Below are positions 8,529 to 16,362 of a DNA stretch of 64,000 nucleotides, piece by piece. The notes below the pieces were generated by a model, which made no database searches, was not told the origin of the DNA, and saw nothing but the letters and a program-made list of their open reading frames with translations. The stretch's first letter is position 1, and each line of letters begins with the position of its first letter. Made by a program: the position numbers and the translations under genes. Source of the stretch: Syntrophaceae bacterium (GTDB taxonomy: Bacteria; Desulfobacterota; Syntrophia; Syntrophales; Smithellaceae); contig JAGPFA010000001.1 of NCBI GenBank assembly GCA_018056765.1, positions 1 through 64,000 on the forward strand, read 5' to 3'.

Positions 8529-9029
8529 ATGGCAACGCTCGGCGACTTAAAAAAAATCCATAAACGGGTTTTGGTTGTTGACGATGATGAAGCGATACGG
8601 GACGTTCTGTCCCAGTATATGAAAATGATCGGTCTGGACGTGGTGTCAGCCGCCAGCGGCGAAGAAGGATTAAAAGCCTTCTCCAAAGGTCATTTCGATA
8701 TCGTAATCTCGGACATCAAAATGGAAAACATGGACGGGCTCACACTGCTCAATGAAGTAAAGCAGATTGATCCCGAGGTCCTCTTCATTGTCATTACCGG
8801 GTATCCCTCCATTGAAACAGTGCTTGGTGCGATGAAACAGGGTGCGGTTGATTATCTGGTGAAACCGTTTCAGTTTGAAGAGATCAAAATTAAAGTTGAA
8901 CGAGCCCTGGTCGAAAAAGACATGAACAGCCAACTCAAAAGCAACCGCGGGATGATCTGGTCATTGATTATCTCCATTCCGATCTGGCTGATCCTGGGAA
9001 TTATCCTCACAAAAATCTTGATGAAATGA
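8529..9029 (+). CDS. Response regulator receiver protein with C-terminal membrane helix
   Basis: 166 residues from ATG 8529 (AAAGGA 8 bases upstream; an in-frame GTG at 8511 is less likely). The receiver domain is complete: the VDDDE acidic pocket, phosphoacceptor D62 in ISDIKMENMDG, a switch Thr in VITGYPS, and K in YLVKPFQ. After residue about 135 there is no DNA-binding or enzymatic domain. Instead comes a basic stretch and one hydrophobic helix (WSLIISIPIWLILGIILTKIL), which would tether the receiver to the inner membrane. Such membrane-anchored single-domain receivers are uncommon. The cognate kinase is not adjacent. Confidence 0.88.
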   Translation: MATLGDLKKIHKRVLVVDDDEAIRDVLSQYMKMIGLDVVSAASGEEGLKAFSKGHFDIVISDIKMENMDGLTLLNEVKQIDPEVLFIVITGYPSIETVLGAMKQGAVDYLVKPFQFEEIKIKVERALVEKDMNSQLKSNRGMIWSLIISIPIWLILGIILTKILMK

Positions 9030-9300
9030 GAGCTTTGCCAAGCCCTGCCTAATCGGCAGTGTCGTTATACCGGCCCGCGCGAAATCGGGGGGGCCGGTAT
9101 CCAAAAAGCTTTGAAATAACTGGATTCCCGCCTGCTTCGACAGGCCGAGCAACCGGCGGGAATGACAATATTGTTGTTTTTATATGGTTATGCAAACGTC
9201 GCTTTCCATCCTCCCCCTGCGCCCCCTCCGAAGGGGGATACAAAATGGCTTGTCCCCCGCTGGCGGGGGAGGCCTGCTTCAGCAGGCCGGGGGTGGATGG
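9030..9300. repeat. Mosaic of dispersed repeats, families B, C and A
   Basis: Starts with an inverted family B copy (GCCAAGCCCTGCCTAATCGG, then TACCGGCCCGCGCGAAATCGG). It continues with CCATCCTCCCCCTGCGCCCC (family C) and GTCCCCCGCTGGCGGGGG with GCCTGCTTCAGCAGGC (family A, two hairpins side by side). It lies just downstream of the response regulator, so the hairpins may end transcription. Confidence 0.8.
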
Positions 9301-9366
9301 TTAGATGATTAGAAGTTTAGAGGGTTAGAAGTTTAGAAGATTAGATGATTTGAGGGTTAGAGGATT
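9301..9366. repeat. Short tandem-like repeat of TTAGA(A/G)G(A/T)TTAG units
   Basis: A purine/T-rich low-complexity stretch made of degenerate 9-11-base units such as GGTTAGAAGTTTAGA. It is not coding and its function is unknown. Confidence 0.55.
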
Positions 9367-9449
9367 GGCTAATAGCTCGTGGCTAAAGGCTAAAGGATGC
9401 TTCGACAGGCTCAGCACGAACGATCAATAAAATGCGAAGCTTACTACTT

Positions 9450-9589
9450 TGTGTCCCCCGCTGGCGGGGGAGGCCTGCTTTGGCAGGCCGGGGGTGGATG
9501 TTTTGCACATTGGAAGCAGCGGCTTGAAATTGTCTTCTGTCTCCTGCCTCCTGCCTCCTGCCTCCTGCCTCCTGCCTCCTGCCTCCTGC
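9450..9589. repeat. Family A hairpins followed by a 7-bp microsatellite
   Basis: A family A copy (CCCCCGCTGGCGGGGG and GCCTGCTTTGGCAGGC) is followed by TTGGAAGCAGCGGCTTGAAATTG and then seven perfect copies of CTCCTGC at 9541-9589. The same composite, with fewer heptamers, recurs near 13300-13370, 54600-54690 and 60850-60935. It sits directly downstream of the prsR stop codon. Confidence 0.85.
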
Positions 9590-9604
9590 CTCTGTACCTG
9601 ATGG

Positions 9605-10957
9605 TTACCTCGATATTTGCAGCTTATCCATTAAATCATAAAGGGTCGGGCGGCTGATGCCCAGTTCAGCCGCAGCCTTGGAGAGATTGCCGTCATTTTT
9701 GGCGACAGCCCTGATAATCATCTCTTTTTCCAGTTTTTCGCGGGCGTCTTTAAGAGTTACATGCTTTGATTCTATATCCAGAAATTCCATTTCCAGGTCT
9801 TCCAGGGAGATTTTTTTGTCATCGGACATGATGACCGCCCGTTTAATCCGGTTTTCCAGCTCCCGGACATTACCAGGCCAGGCATAGTTTTGAATTGCGT
9901 TGATGGCTTTTTCGCTGAAGCCCTTTATTTTTTTACGGTTTTCCTGAGAATAACGATCAAGAAATGTTTTGGCCAAAAGAAGAATGTCCGACTGCCTTTC
10001 CCTGAGAGGAGGAAGATTGATTCTGATGACGTTAAGGCGGTAATACAGGTCCTCACGGAATGTTCCGTTTTTAATTGCTTCTTCCAGATTCCTGTTGGTG
10101 GCGGCAAGAATTCGGGTGTCCACCTCGATCTGCTGCCTCCCGCCGATCCGTTCGATGGTTTTTTCCTGCAGGAAACGAAGCAACTTTACCTGAAGGAGGG
10201 AGGGAAGCTCGCCGATTTCGTCAAGAAACAGCGTCCCGCCATCCGCCATTTCGAAGCGCCCTTTGCGCTGTGTGTGCGCGCCGGTAAAAGTGCCTTTTTC
10301 ATGGCCGAACAGCTCGCTCTCGATCAGATTTTCCGGTATTGCACTGCAGTTTATCGGAATAAAAGGGCCGTCCTTACGTAACCCCAGCCGATGAACGGCG
10401 CATGCCACCAGCTCTTTGCCCGTGCCGGACTCGCCGATGATTAAAACCGGCGCATCTGTTGTCGCCACCTTGCGGATCATGGAGAAGAGATCCTGCATCA
10501 CCTGCGACGTGCCGGTCATAAATTCAAAGGTATCCCCGCTTAAACGCTTCTTGAGTTCAATCTGTTCGTTTTCCAGACGGGCGATATGGAAGGCGCGTCG
10601 CAGAACGATTTTTAACTCATCCAGTTCAATGGGCTTGTAGAAAAAGTCGTAGGCGCCTTTTTCAATAGCGCGTAGCGCATGTTCTTTTTCGCCGCGTCCG
10701 GTTATGATGATCACTTTAGTGTTACTGTATTCATCGAGAATCTGATCGAGGATGGCAAAACCCTCCTCCACGCCGGCCGGGTTTGGGGGGAGACCAAGAT
10801 CCAATGTGACGACATCAGGCTTTTCAGTGATCATGATGTTCATGGCGCTTTTTCTGTCTTCGGCCAGATACACCTCATAATCAGTTCCGAGCGCCCATTT
10901 CATTTGAGTGCGCAAATCTTCGTCGTCATCAACGATTAAAAGCTTTTCTTTGACCAA
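9605..10957 (-). CDS. prsR: PrsR-type sigma-54-dependent response regulator of the exosortase/PEP-CTERM system
   Basis: 450 residues: a receiver domain (acidic VDDDED, phosphoacceptor D53 in LDLGLPPNPAG), then an AAA+ sigma-54 activator domain with Walker A GESGTGKE at 175-182, the sigma-54 contact loop written GTFTGA at 222-227, Walker B TLFLDEIGEL and an R-finger region. A C-terminal Fis-type HTH follows (LSKAAAELGISRPTLYDLM). Domain order and the GLPPNPAGVEEGF insert match the PEP-CTERM-box response regulator family. It lies 3' of prsK on the same strand, and the pair should activate RpoN-dependent surface-protein or EPS genes. Confidence 0.93.
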   Translation of the reverse strand: MVKEKLLIVDDDEDLRTQMKWALGTDYEVYLAEDRKSAMNIMITEKPDVVTLDLGLPPNPAGVEEGFAILDQILDEYSNTKVIIITGRGEKEHALRAIEKGAYDFFYKPIELDELKIVLRRAFHIARLENEQIELKKRLSGDTFEFMTGTSQVMQDLFSMIRKVATTDAPVLIIGESGTGKELVACAVHRLGLRKDGPFIPINCSAIPENLIESELFGHEKGTFTGAHTQRKGRFEMADGGTLFLDEIGELPSLLQVKLLRFLQEKTIERIGGRQQIEVDTRILAATNRNLEEAIKNGTFREDLYYRLNVIRINLPPLRERQSDILLLAKTFLDRYSQENRKKIKGFSEKAINAIQNYAWPGNVRELENRIKRAVIMSDDKKISLEDLEMEFLDIESKHVTLKDAREKLEKEMIIRAVAKNDGNLSKAAAELGISRPTLYDLMDKLQISR

Positions 10958-10977
10958 ACTGTTGCCTTTACATCATA

Positions 10978-11120
10978 AGAGCTTTACACAACCCTGCGTA
11001 ACCGGCAAGGTTGTCATACCGGCCCGCGCTAAATCGGAGGGTCCGGTATCCCGTGTTATCAAGTGCTTTGGGGATTCCGGGTCAAGCCCGGAATGACTGG
11101 AGGAAGTATTATTCAAAGGT
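10978..11120. repeat. Dispersed intergenic repeat, family B (inverted)
   Basis: An inverted copy of family B fills nearly the whole gap between prsR and prsK: CCTGCGTAACCGGCAAGG, CATACCGGCCCGCGCTAAATCGG and GATTCCGGGTCAAGCCCGGAATG, which itself is a strong hairpin. It may attenuate read-through between the two regulator genes. Confidence 0.8.
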
Positions 11121-11132
11121 CTCATCATGTTA

Positions 11133-13247
11133 CTAAGGGGCAACGCGGATCGGCAGACGGATAGTGAATATGGAACCTTTGCCTTCCTCGCTTTCCACCG
11201 TAAGCCGGCCGCCGTGGCCCTCCACAATTGTTTTACAGTGATAAAGACCAATCCCCATACCTTGTTTTTTGGTTGTTTGGAAAGGACGGAACAAATTATT
11301 TTTTATAAAATCTTGGGAAATGCCGCATCCCGTGTCTGTCACCAGTACTTCCGCCCAGTTGTCTTTAATCCTTGTCGTCACCTCAATCTGACCTTGGTCA
11401 CCTGTGGCATCGTATGCGTTCATCAACAGATTTTCAAGCACTTTATATACTTGTTCCTGGTCTATGAAAAAAGAGGGCATGCCCGGGTCAAGATTGGTTT
11501 TTACGGGAATTGCCCCGTAACCTTTCAGATCCGCGATGGCCGAAGAAATCAGCTCATTGATGTTTGCTTCGCGGAAAGAAAGATTGATTTTCTGGCTCAA
11601 AAGCGAGAGCCGGCCGCTCATCTTGTTGATTTTGGTGACACTTTGAGAAATAGTCTTGAGCGCGTCTGCCTGAAATTCTGGGTTGTTGATATGCCGGGGC
11701 AGATTTTGCGTCACCAAAGACAATTTTGACGCCAGATTTTTTAAGTCGTGCATGAAGAAGGCGGACATTGTTTGAAATGCCTCCAGTTCCTTGGCCTGGC
11801 GCAGATGTTCGGCGAATCTCAGACTCAGCACGACAGCCGCAGCCTGGTCGGAAATAGTTTTTATAAGCTCCGATTCTTCAAAAGTCAGCCCCTCATAAAA
11901 AACTTTTTCACTTAACGTCATAACACCGATCAGTTCCCCGGCCGCCTTGAGCGGTACACAGTAACGCACCCGTGACTCTTTTGTATCCAGTTTATAGGTG
12001 TCGGTAAGATCTGCGATCCAGTCGTCTTCACGCCCTTTGAGGTCAACCGGCATGGTCTGATCGCTCATGGCGGCGATCATACGTGCGCCCCCGTCTTTAA
12101 ATAATTCCATTTTTACCGCTTGCTGGGAATCGAAGACCGTCGAGCCGCCGAAATAAAGAACCTTTTGTTTTTCGCCCACCAGCCAGATCGTTACGGAGAG
12201 AATCTCCAGCGCATCTGAAACCATCTTGACGATGATTTTACAAAGCTCTTCGGTACTAGTTACAGAAGTAGTCTTTTGCGTAAAATCCTCCCATATTTTA
12301 CGATAGTCATAAAGTGGACGCTTGAAATGACGGCTGATAAATCTTTTTCTCCTCGTGCGCATACGGTCGGAGAGCAGATAAACGGCAAGAGCCGCCACGG
12401 TGAGGAAAATGAAAAATATAAGCAGGTTGATGTTATTCATCAGCTCGAAATTGATGGCAATCCAGGCAATTATACCGAGAGCGATGAAATAAATGCCGAC
12501 GATGAAGACCGTCAATGAGGTGTATAAAAACTGATGAGACAACTGAATATTGACCCCCATCGGCCTGCCGCGGAACAGAGATCTCAAAATTAAAATGTCG
12601 GCGATAATAATAGAGCCCAGATTGATCAGGTAGTAACCGGTATTGACTCCCTTGAACAACACGACCTGGCTGTCTGTGAAAATTCTCACTACGAAGATGA
12701 AAATGACACCCAAAAACATGAACTTTGTTTGCCAGCGGACATGACCGGTGGAATGGCGGAAAGTTCTTTCCAGGTTCATCAGAACAAGTATGGATATGAC
12801 AATCGAAAGCAGGTGCCACAGATACCCTGCCTTGCCCAATCTGATAAACAAAGTGCGGGAATGTTCCGGAGACAGAACCAGTACGATGAAATTGCTGCCC
12901 GACAGAAAGTAGATTGCAAGTGGCACAACGCTTGCGGGCAGGAGCACCCATTTCCATTTCGATATCTGTTCGGTATAGCCGGCGCGGGCGAAGCTGATAC
13001 TGAACAAAAGCCAGACCGCCGGCGTTAAAGACGAGACAACGAACAAAAGGCTGTGCCGGGAAAGAAAATCAGTTACCGAGGAAGATTGAAAGATAAAGCC
13101 GATAAGCGCAGCCTCGGCCGCCACAAACAGCATGGCCAGAGAAAAAACATATAGCACCACAGAGCGTGGCCCGCGGTAAACACCAACTGCAACGACCCCA
13201 ACGGTCAGAGCTGCGGTCAAAAAAGCCAGTACAACATTAAAATCCAT
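11133..13247 (-). CDS. prsK: PrsK-type membrane sensor histidine kinase
   Basis: 704 residues. Residues about 1-300 carry eight or so hydrophobic helices. A GAF-like domain follows (about 330-490: LVGEKQKVLYFGGSTVF, RYCVPLKAAGELIGVMTL), then the dimerisation/phosphoacceptor helix FFMHDLKNL (His near 498), and a HATPase_c domain with N-, G1- (DTGCGIS) and G2-box (GMGIGLYHCKTIVEGHGG). This architecture is the PEP-CTERM system kinase PrsK. Its partner is PrsR encoded next to it. It probably senses an envelope signal; the ligand is unknown. Confidence 0.93.
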   Translation of the reverse strand: MDFNVVLAFLTAALTVGVVAVGVYRGPRSVVLYVFSLAMLFVAAEAALIGFIFQSSSVTDFLSRHSLLFVVSSLTPAVWLLFSISFARAGYTEQISKWKWVLLPASVVPLAIYFLSGSNFIVLVLSPEHSRTLFIRLGKAGYLWHLLSIVISILVLMNLERTFRHSTGHVRWQTKFMFLGVIFIFVVRIFTDSQVVLFKGVNTGYYLINLGSIIIADILILRSLFRGRPMGVNIQLSHQFLYTSLTVFIVGIYFIALGIIAWIAINFELMNNINLLIFFIFLTVAALAVYLLSDRMRTRRKRFISRHFKRPLYDYRKIWEDFTQKTTSVTSTEELCKIIVKMVSDALEILSVTIWLVGEKQKVLYFGGSTVFDSQQAVKMELFKDGGARMIAAMSDQTMPVDLKGREDDWIADLTDTYKLDTKESRVRYCVPLKAAGELIGVMTLSEKVFYEGLTFEESELIKTISDQAAAVVLSLRFAEHLRQAKELEAFQTMSAFFMHDLKNLASKLSLVTQNLPRHINNPEFQADALKTISQSVTKINKMSGRLSLLSQKINLSFREANINELISSAIADLKGYGAIPVKTNLDPGMPSFFIDQEQVYKVLENLLMNAYDATGDQGQIEVTTRIKDNWAEVLVTDTGCGISQDFIKNNLFRPFQTTKKQGMGIGLYHCKTIVEGHGGRLTVESEEGKGSIFTIRLPIRVAP

Positions 13248-13261
13248 ATATTACCTTTCGT

Positions 13262-13690
13262 TTTCCCTGCCGGCGAGGCTGGCCTGCTTCAGCGTAGCGG
13301 GGGTGGACGTTTTTCACATCGGAGACAGCGGCTTGAAATTGTCTCCTGACTTCCGCCTCTTGTCTTTGCTTGTCCCCCGCTGGCGGGGGTGGCCTGCTTC
13401 AGCAGGCCGGGGGTGGAAGTATTTTTTTGGTCTTTCCATCCTCCCCCTGCGCCCCCTCCGAAGGGGGACATTAAATGGCTTGTCCCCCGCTGGAGACTGT
13501 GTCGCAATCATCAAAAGCCGTCAACATCGTCATACCGGCGAAGGCCTGCCCGCGCGAAATCGGGGGGCCGGTATCCAGAAAATAATGAGAAAATAGCTCG
13601 TGGCTCGTGGTTCGCCGGGAGCTCTAAACTTAAGCCTTCCCATCCTCCTCCGTTCACCCTGAGCCTGTCGAAGGGCTGGCGGGGGTGCCC
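13262..13690. repeat. Mosaic of dispersed repeats between prsK and the exosortase
   Basis: Contains the composite GGAGACAGCGGCTTGAAATTG piece, family A and C hairpins, a family B fragment (GTCATACCGGCGAAGGCC...CGCGCGAAATCGG) and a family D fragment (CGTTCACCCTGAGCCTGTCG). The reading frames across it are by-products of the repeats and give proline- and tryptophan-rich nonsense proteins. Confidence 0.85.
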
Positions 13691-14155
13691 CGCTTCAGCA
13701 GGCCGGTGGTGGAAGTATTTTTTTGGTCTTTCCATCCTCCCCCTGCGCCCCCTCCGAAGGGGGACATTAAATGGCTTGTCCCCCGCTGGCGGGGGTGGCC
13801 TGCTTCAGCAGGCCGGGGGTGGAAGTGTTATTTTGGTCTTTCCATCCTCCCCCTGCGCCCCCTCCGAAGGGGGACATTAAATGGCTTGTCCCCCGCTGGC
13901 GGGGGTGGCCTGCTTCAGCAGGCCGGGGGTGGAAGTGTTTTTTTGGTCTTTCCATCCTCCCCCTGCGCCCCCTCCGAAGGGGGATATTAAATGGCTTGTC
14001 CCCCGCTGGCGGGGGTGGCCTGCTTCAGCAGGCCGGGGGTGGAAGTATTTTTTTGGTCTTTCCATCCTCCCCCTGCGCCCCCTCCGAAGGGGGATATTAA
14101 ATGGCTTGTCCCCCGCTGGCGGGGGTGCCCCGCTTCATCGGGGCGGGGGTGGAAG
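13660..14155. repeat. Tandem array of 110-bp units
   Basis: Units start at 13771, 13881, 13991 and 14101, exactly 110 bases apart, with a related unit before them (about 13690) and one earlier copy at 13366-13475. Each holds a family A pair of hairpins (CCCCCGCTGGCGGGGG; GCCTGCTTCAGCAGGC), a T-rich spacer (GTATTTTTTTGGTC), the family C block and GACATTAAAT. The units are almost identical, indicating recent amplification. The array lies directly downstream of the exosortase stop. Confidence 0.92.
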
Positions 14156-14185
14156 TTTTCTCCTTTCTGTTTTAACCTGCTACTT

Positions 14186-15076
14186 CTATTTTTTGTCCTT
14201 GAATTTTTCTGTTTTCCTCAACAGAAACAGTACCGGTGCCAACAAAATGAGGGCTACAGCAAAAAACGGGATGCCTCCCTCCCTGTGCAGAGAGCTTTCC
14301 AAAACACGCGGATCGACATAATTTGCCAGTAAAGAGAGAGTTAAAATACGGATGCCGTTTTTAAACATGGCGATCAACACCGCACAAACGGCAAGAACAA
14401 TCCTCTTCCAGCAGGTTTTCAAAAACATATTGCCGGCCAGGACTGCTAAAATGAAAATAGCCAACGCCGACCTTATCCCGCTGCATTCGGGCGCAACTTC
14501 CACACTGATGTGGGGTAAATGAAAGACAACCCCCTCTCTTAAAAAGGGTATGCCTGAAACAAGAAAAAGCAGGTTGGTGAATTCAGCCGATCCAGATTGC
14601 AGGAAAGAAATTAAAAAATCCATAATTGCCGTTGGAATAGGAACGGTGAAGATAAGAAACAAAAGAGGGAACATGGCAGCCTTGTAGGCCATAAACCCGT
14701 AAAGGAGAATGAACGCGCCGTTGATGAAAACGAACAGAGACAAGGCAATGATGGAGGCGTAATTGTTGCTGTCCAGATAAGGCCCCCAAATCAGGCCACA
14801 GCCTAATAAAATGATTCCCACCAGCAATACGGGGATCCCGGCACGTAACGAAAAGTATACCGTTGAAAAAATGGCTTTGCGCCGGATGAAAAATAAATAA
14901 ATCGTAATCAGGGGAATCAATGGAATATGTGAATAATGATGACTATTCTCTGAGGAATAGAGTGTCTTCACAAAAGTGTAAGTGACAGCCAGAGCCGCAA
15001 TGGCTGAAAAAAGAAAAAGGACGTTCCTTGCAGTGATGTAAGTTTTGATTTTATCCGCCAGATAATTTCTGTCCAT
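14186..15076 (-). CDS. Exosortase (EpsH-type transpeptidase)
   Basis: 296 residues with about eight membrane helices. The catalytic triad is clear: C198 in APECSGIRS, R243 in NGIRI and H264 in LHREGG, all near the periplasmic membrane face. Exosortases cleave C-terminal PEP-CTERM-type signals and are thought to attach the product to EPS or another surface anchor. It shares strand and neighbourhood with prsK and prsR. No EpsI extension is fused. The subtype is not assignable by eye. The nearest secreted candidates are the CFI-box proteins at 17399-28183 rather than classical PEP-CTERM proteins. Confidence 0.94.
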   Translation of the reverse strand: MDRNYLADKIKTYITARNVLFLFSAIAALAVTYTFVKTLYSSENSHHYSHIPLIPLITIYLFFIRRKAIFSTVYFSLRAGIPVLLVGIILLGCGLIWGPYLDSNNYASIIALSLFVFINGAFILLYGFMAYKAAMFPLLFLIFTVPIPTAIMDFLISFLQSGSAEFTNLLFLVSGIPFLREGVVFHLPHISVEVAPECSGIRSALAIFILAVLAGNMFLKTCWKRIVLAVCAVLIAMFKNGIRILTLSLLANYVDPRVLESSLHREGGIPFFAVALILLAPVLFLLRKTEKFKDKK

Positions 15077-15149
15077 ATCTACCTTTGAAAATAATTTACC
15101 AAGATTATTATTATATTGATGAGATAAATGCGACTAGTATTTTATGTTT

Positions 15150-15350
15150 TCCATCCTCCCTTTGGCCATCCAAAGGGGGACATTACAGGCGGTACGTTGC
15201 TCATTTTTTTCTGGATACCGGCCTCCCCCGTTCACCCTGAGCCTGTCGAAGGGCTGGAGGGGGTGGCCCGCCTCGCGGGCCGGGGGTGGACTTTGTTGTC
15301 TTGGCTTTTCGTCCGCCCCCTGCGCCCCCTCCGAAGGGGGACATTTGCGG
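15150..15350. repeat. Mosaic of dispersed repeats, families B, C, D and A
   Basis: Contains CCATCCAAAGGGGGACATTA (C-like), TTCTGGATACCGGCC (B), CCGTTCACCCTGAGCCTGTC (D), GGGTGGCCCGCCTCGCGGGCC (A) and a second C block. It lies upstream of the exosortase start at 15076, and no promoter is obvious within it. Confidence 0.8.
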
Positions 15351-15655
15351 TGTATTTCTTGTTTACTGATTTAAACTGCCCTGTCCCAGCCGGTGCATCG
15401 GCGGAGACAGGGCGAGACTCGAAAGAGATTAAAGGCTGGTAGCCGTGTTGGCCGTTCTTTCCCTACTTTACCCTCAAAAATGCACTTCTGGGGCCGCGTC
15501 TGAAGTAATTGTCGCTGATGGGAAGCCCCATGTGAGAAATATTTTTTCTTCTTCTTTCAAGAGCGAGGAGAAGTATCAAAAGACCCGCTAGGAAAATAAT
15601 TAGCGCTTCCGCGGGATAGGCCATCACATAAACAACAGGAGTCAGGGCAATCTTG
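15270..15655 (-). pseudogene. Truncated duplicate of the 3' end of a CFI-box surface-protein gene
   Basis: 15340-15652 is almost identical, with only a few mismatches, to 24960-25262. It includes the last ~60 codons of the protein encoded at 25082-28183 (membrane helix, ERRRK and the RGPRSAFLRVK tail) plus its downstream region. The similarity stops within the conserved C-terminal module, at GTCAGGGCAATC. The upstream part of the gene is missing, so this is a dead fragment left by duplication or recombination. Confidence 0.85.
15382..15462. other. Structured element duplicated 3' of CFI-box genes
   Basis: The plus-strand reading shows GCCCTGTC...GACAGGGC around an inner GCCGGTGCATCGGC hairpin, then CTCGAAAGAG (GAAA tetraloop), AAAGGCTGGTAGCCGTGTTGGCC. 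An identical copy lies at 24994-25074. It resembles parts of a class I cyclic-di-GMP (GEMM) aptamer but lacks a proper P2/P3 layout. On the minus strand it would be a 3' UTR hairpin region. Function is open. Confidence 0.35.
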
Positions 15656-15887
15656 CTTTATCCCAAATCAACCAAGCCTGTTCGCATTCGGTGTTCCATA
15701 TCAAACAGGAGGGCTTGCTGGCTGCTCTTGAATGCCAAGCCCACCATAGTATGTAATCGCTTCTTCGTCGGTATATCGCTGTTCATTACAAGATGTTACA
15801 TCTGTTGCTGACCCGTATTGGCGAAAGACTTGCTGAAGAAAAAAAGCTGCTAATACATGTTTCGTGTTTACAAAAGTAAAATAAATC

Positions 15888-15915
15888 TTGACTTCATATC
15901 TAATGTGGTTATAAT
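15888..15915 (+). promoter_or_regulatory. Sigma-70 promoter of the xre-immA pair
   Basis: TTGACT at 15888-15893 and a consensus TATAAT at 15910-15915 with a 16-base spacer, about 80 bases before the xre start. Between 15661 and 15887 I see no gene or clear repeat. Confidence 0.8.
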
Positions 15916-15930
15916 GATACCACATGTGGT
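15903..15930. promoter_or_regulatory. Operator palindromes overlapping the -10 of xre-immA
   Basis: ATGTGGT at 15903-15909 is inverted as ACCACAT at 15919-15925, and the second arm extends into a perfect 12-bp palindrome ACCACATGTGGT at 15919-15930. The sites flank and cover the -10 hexamer, as expected for autorepression by the Xre protein. Confidence 0.7.
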
Positions 15931-15996
15931 AAATAATTTACCGTGAGTTTTTGTGTTAACCGTACAAGAATTATAAAAAGACGAGGGGAGGTATTT

Positions 15997-16359
15997 ATGT
16001 ATGGTGAATTTATCAAGGCGCTAAGGATAAAACAAGAAATAGGCCTAAGGGAATTTTGTAAACAAGTTGAAATGGATGCCAGCAACTGGAGTAAAATCGA
16101 ACGCGGCATCTTAGCTCCGCCGCAGGATGAAGAAAAATTAAAGAAAATTGCCCGCGCGTTAGGTATTAAAATTGGTTCAGAAACCTGGAGGGAAATGAAA
16201 GACATGGCGAATATTGATGCGGGAATCATCCCGGATGATATCCGGTCAAATGGTGAGGTATTAAAAGCATTGCCGATGTTCTTTCGCACAATCAGAAGCG
16301 ACAAACCAACGGTCGAAGAGCTGGATAAGTTGATTGACATGATTAAAAAGGAGGGTTGA
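15997..16359 (+). CDS. Xre-family helix-turn-helix regulator (antitoxin-like)
   Basis: 120 residues from ATG 15997, chosen because GAGGGGAGG precedes it by 6 bases; an in-frame upstream ATG has no ribosome binding site. The HTH spans residues about 10-60: ALRIKQEIGLREFCKQ, then MDASNWSKIERG as the recognition helix. The C-terminal third is acidic and helical and probably contacts the partner. It is followed 3 bases later by an ImmA/IrrE metallopeptidase, the usual order for regulator-protease or toxin-antitoxin pairs. The promoter palindromes point to autoregulation. Confidence 0.88.
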   Translation: MYGEFIKALRIKQEIGLREFCKQVEMDASNWSKIERGILAPPQDEEKLKKIARALGIKIGSETWREMKDMANIDAGIIPDDIRSNGEVLKALPMFFRTIRSDKPTVEELDKLIDMIKKEG

Positions 16360-16362
16360 TAT

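Noticed and set aside
13366-14155. Possible CRISPR array
   Set aside because: Units are 110 bases, nearly identical throughout, with no unique spacers and no cas genes; it is a tandem amplification of an intergenic repeat.
13303-14332. Several 60-160-codon open frames of proline/tryptophan-rich composition
   Set aside because: They are translations of GC-rich hairpin repeats, with the same peptide appearing in several frames and both strands; no ribosome binding sites or family similarity.
15382-15462. Full cyclic-di-GMP riboswitch call
   Set aside because: Only parts of the consensus match, the central helix is absent, and no sense gene follows on the plus strand; kept as an unexplained structure.
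15701-15925. 74-codon minus-strand frame between the broken CFI copy and xre
   Set aside because: No ribosome binding site, no recognised family, and it runs through the xre promoter and operator.
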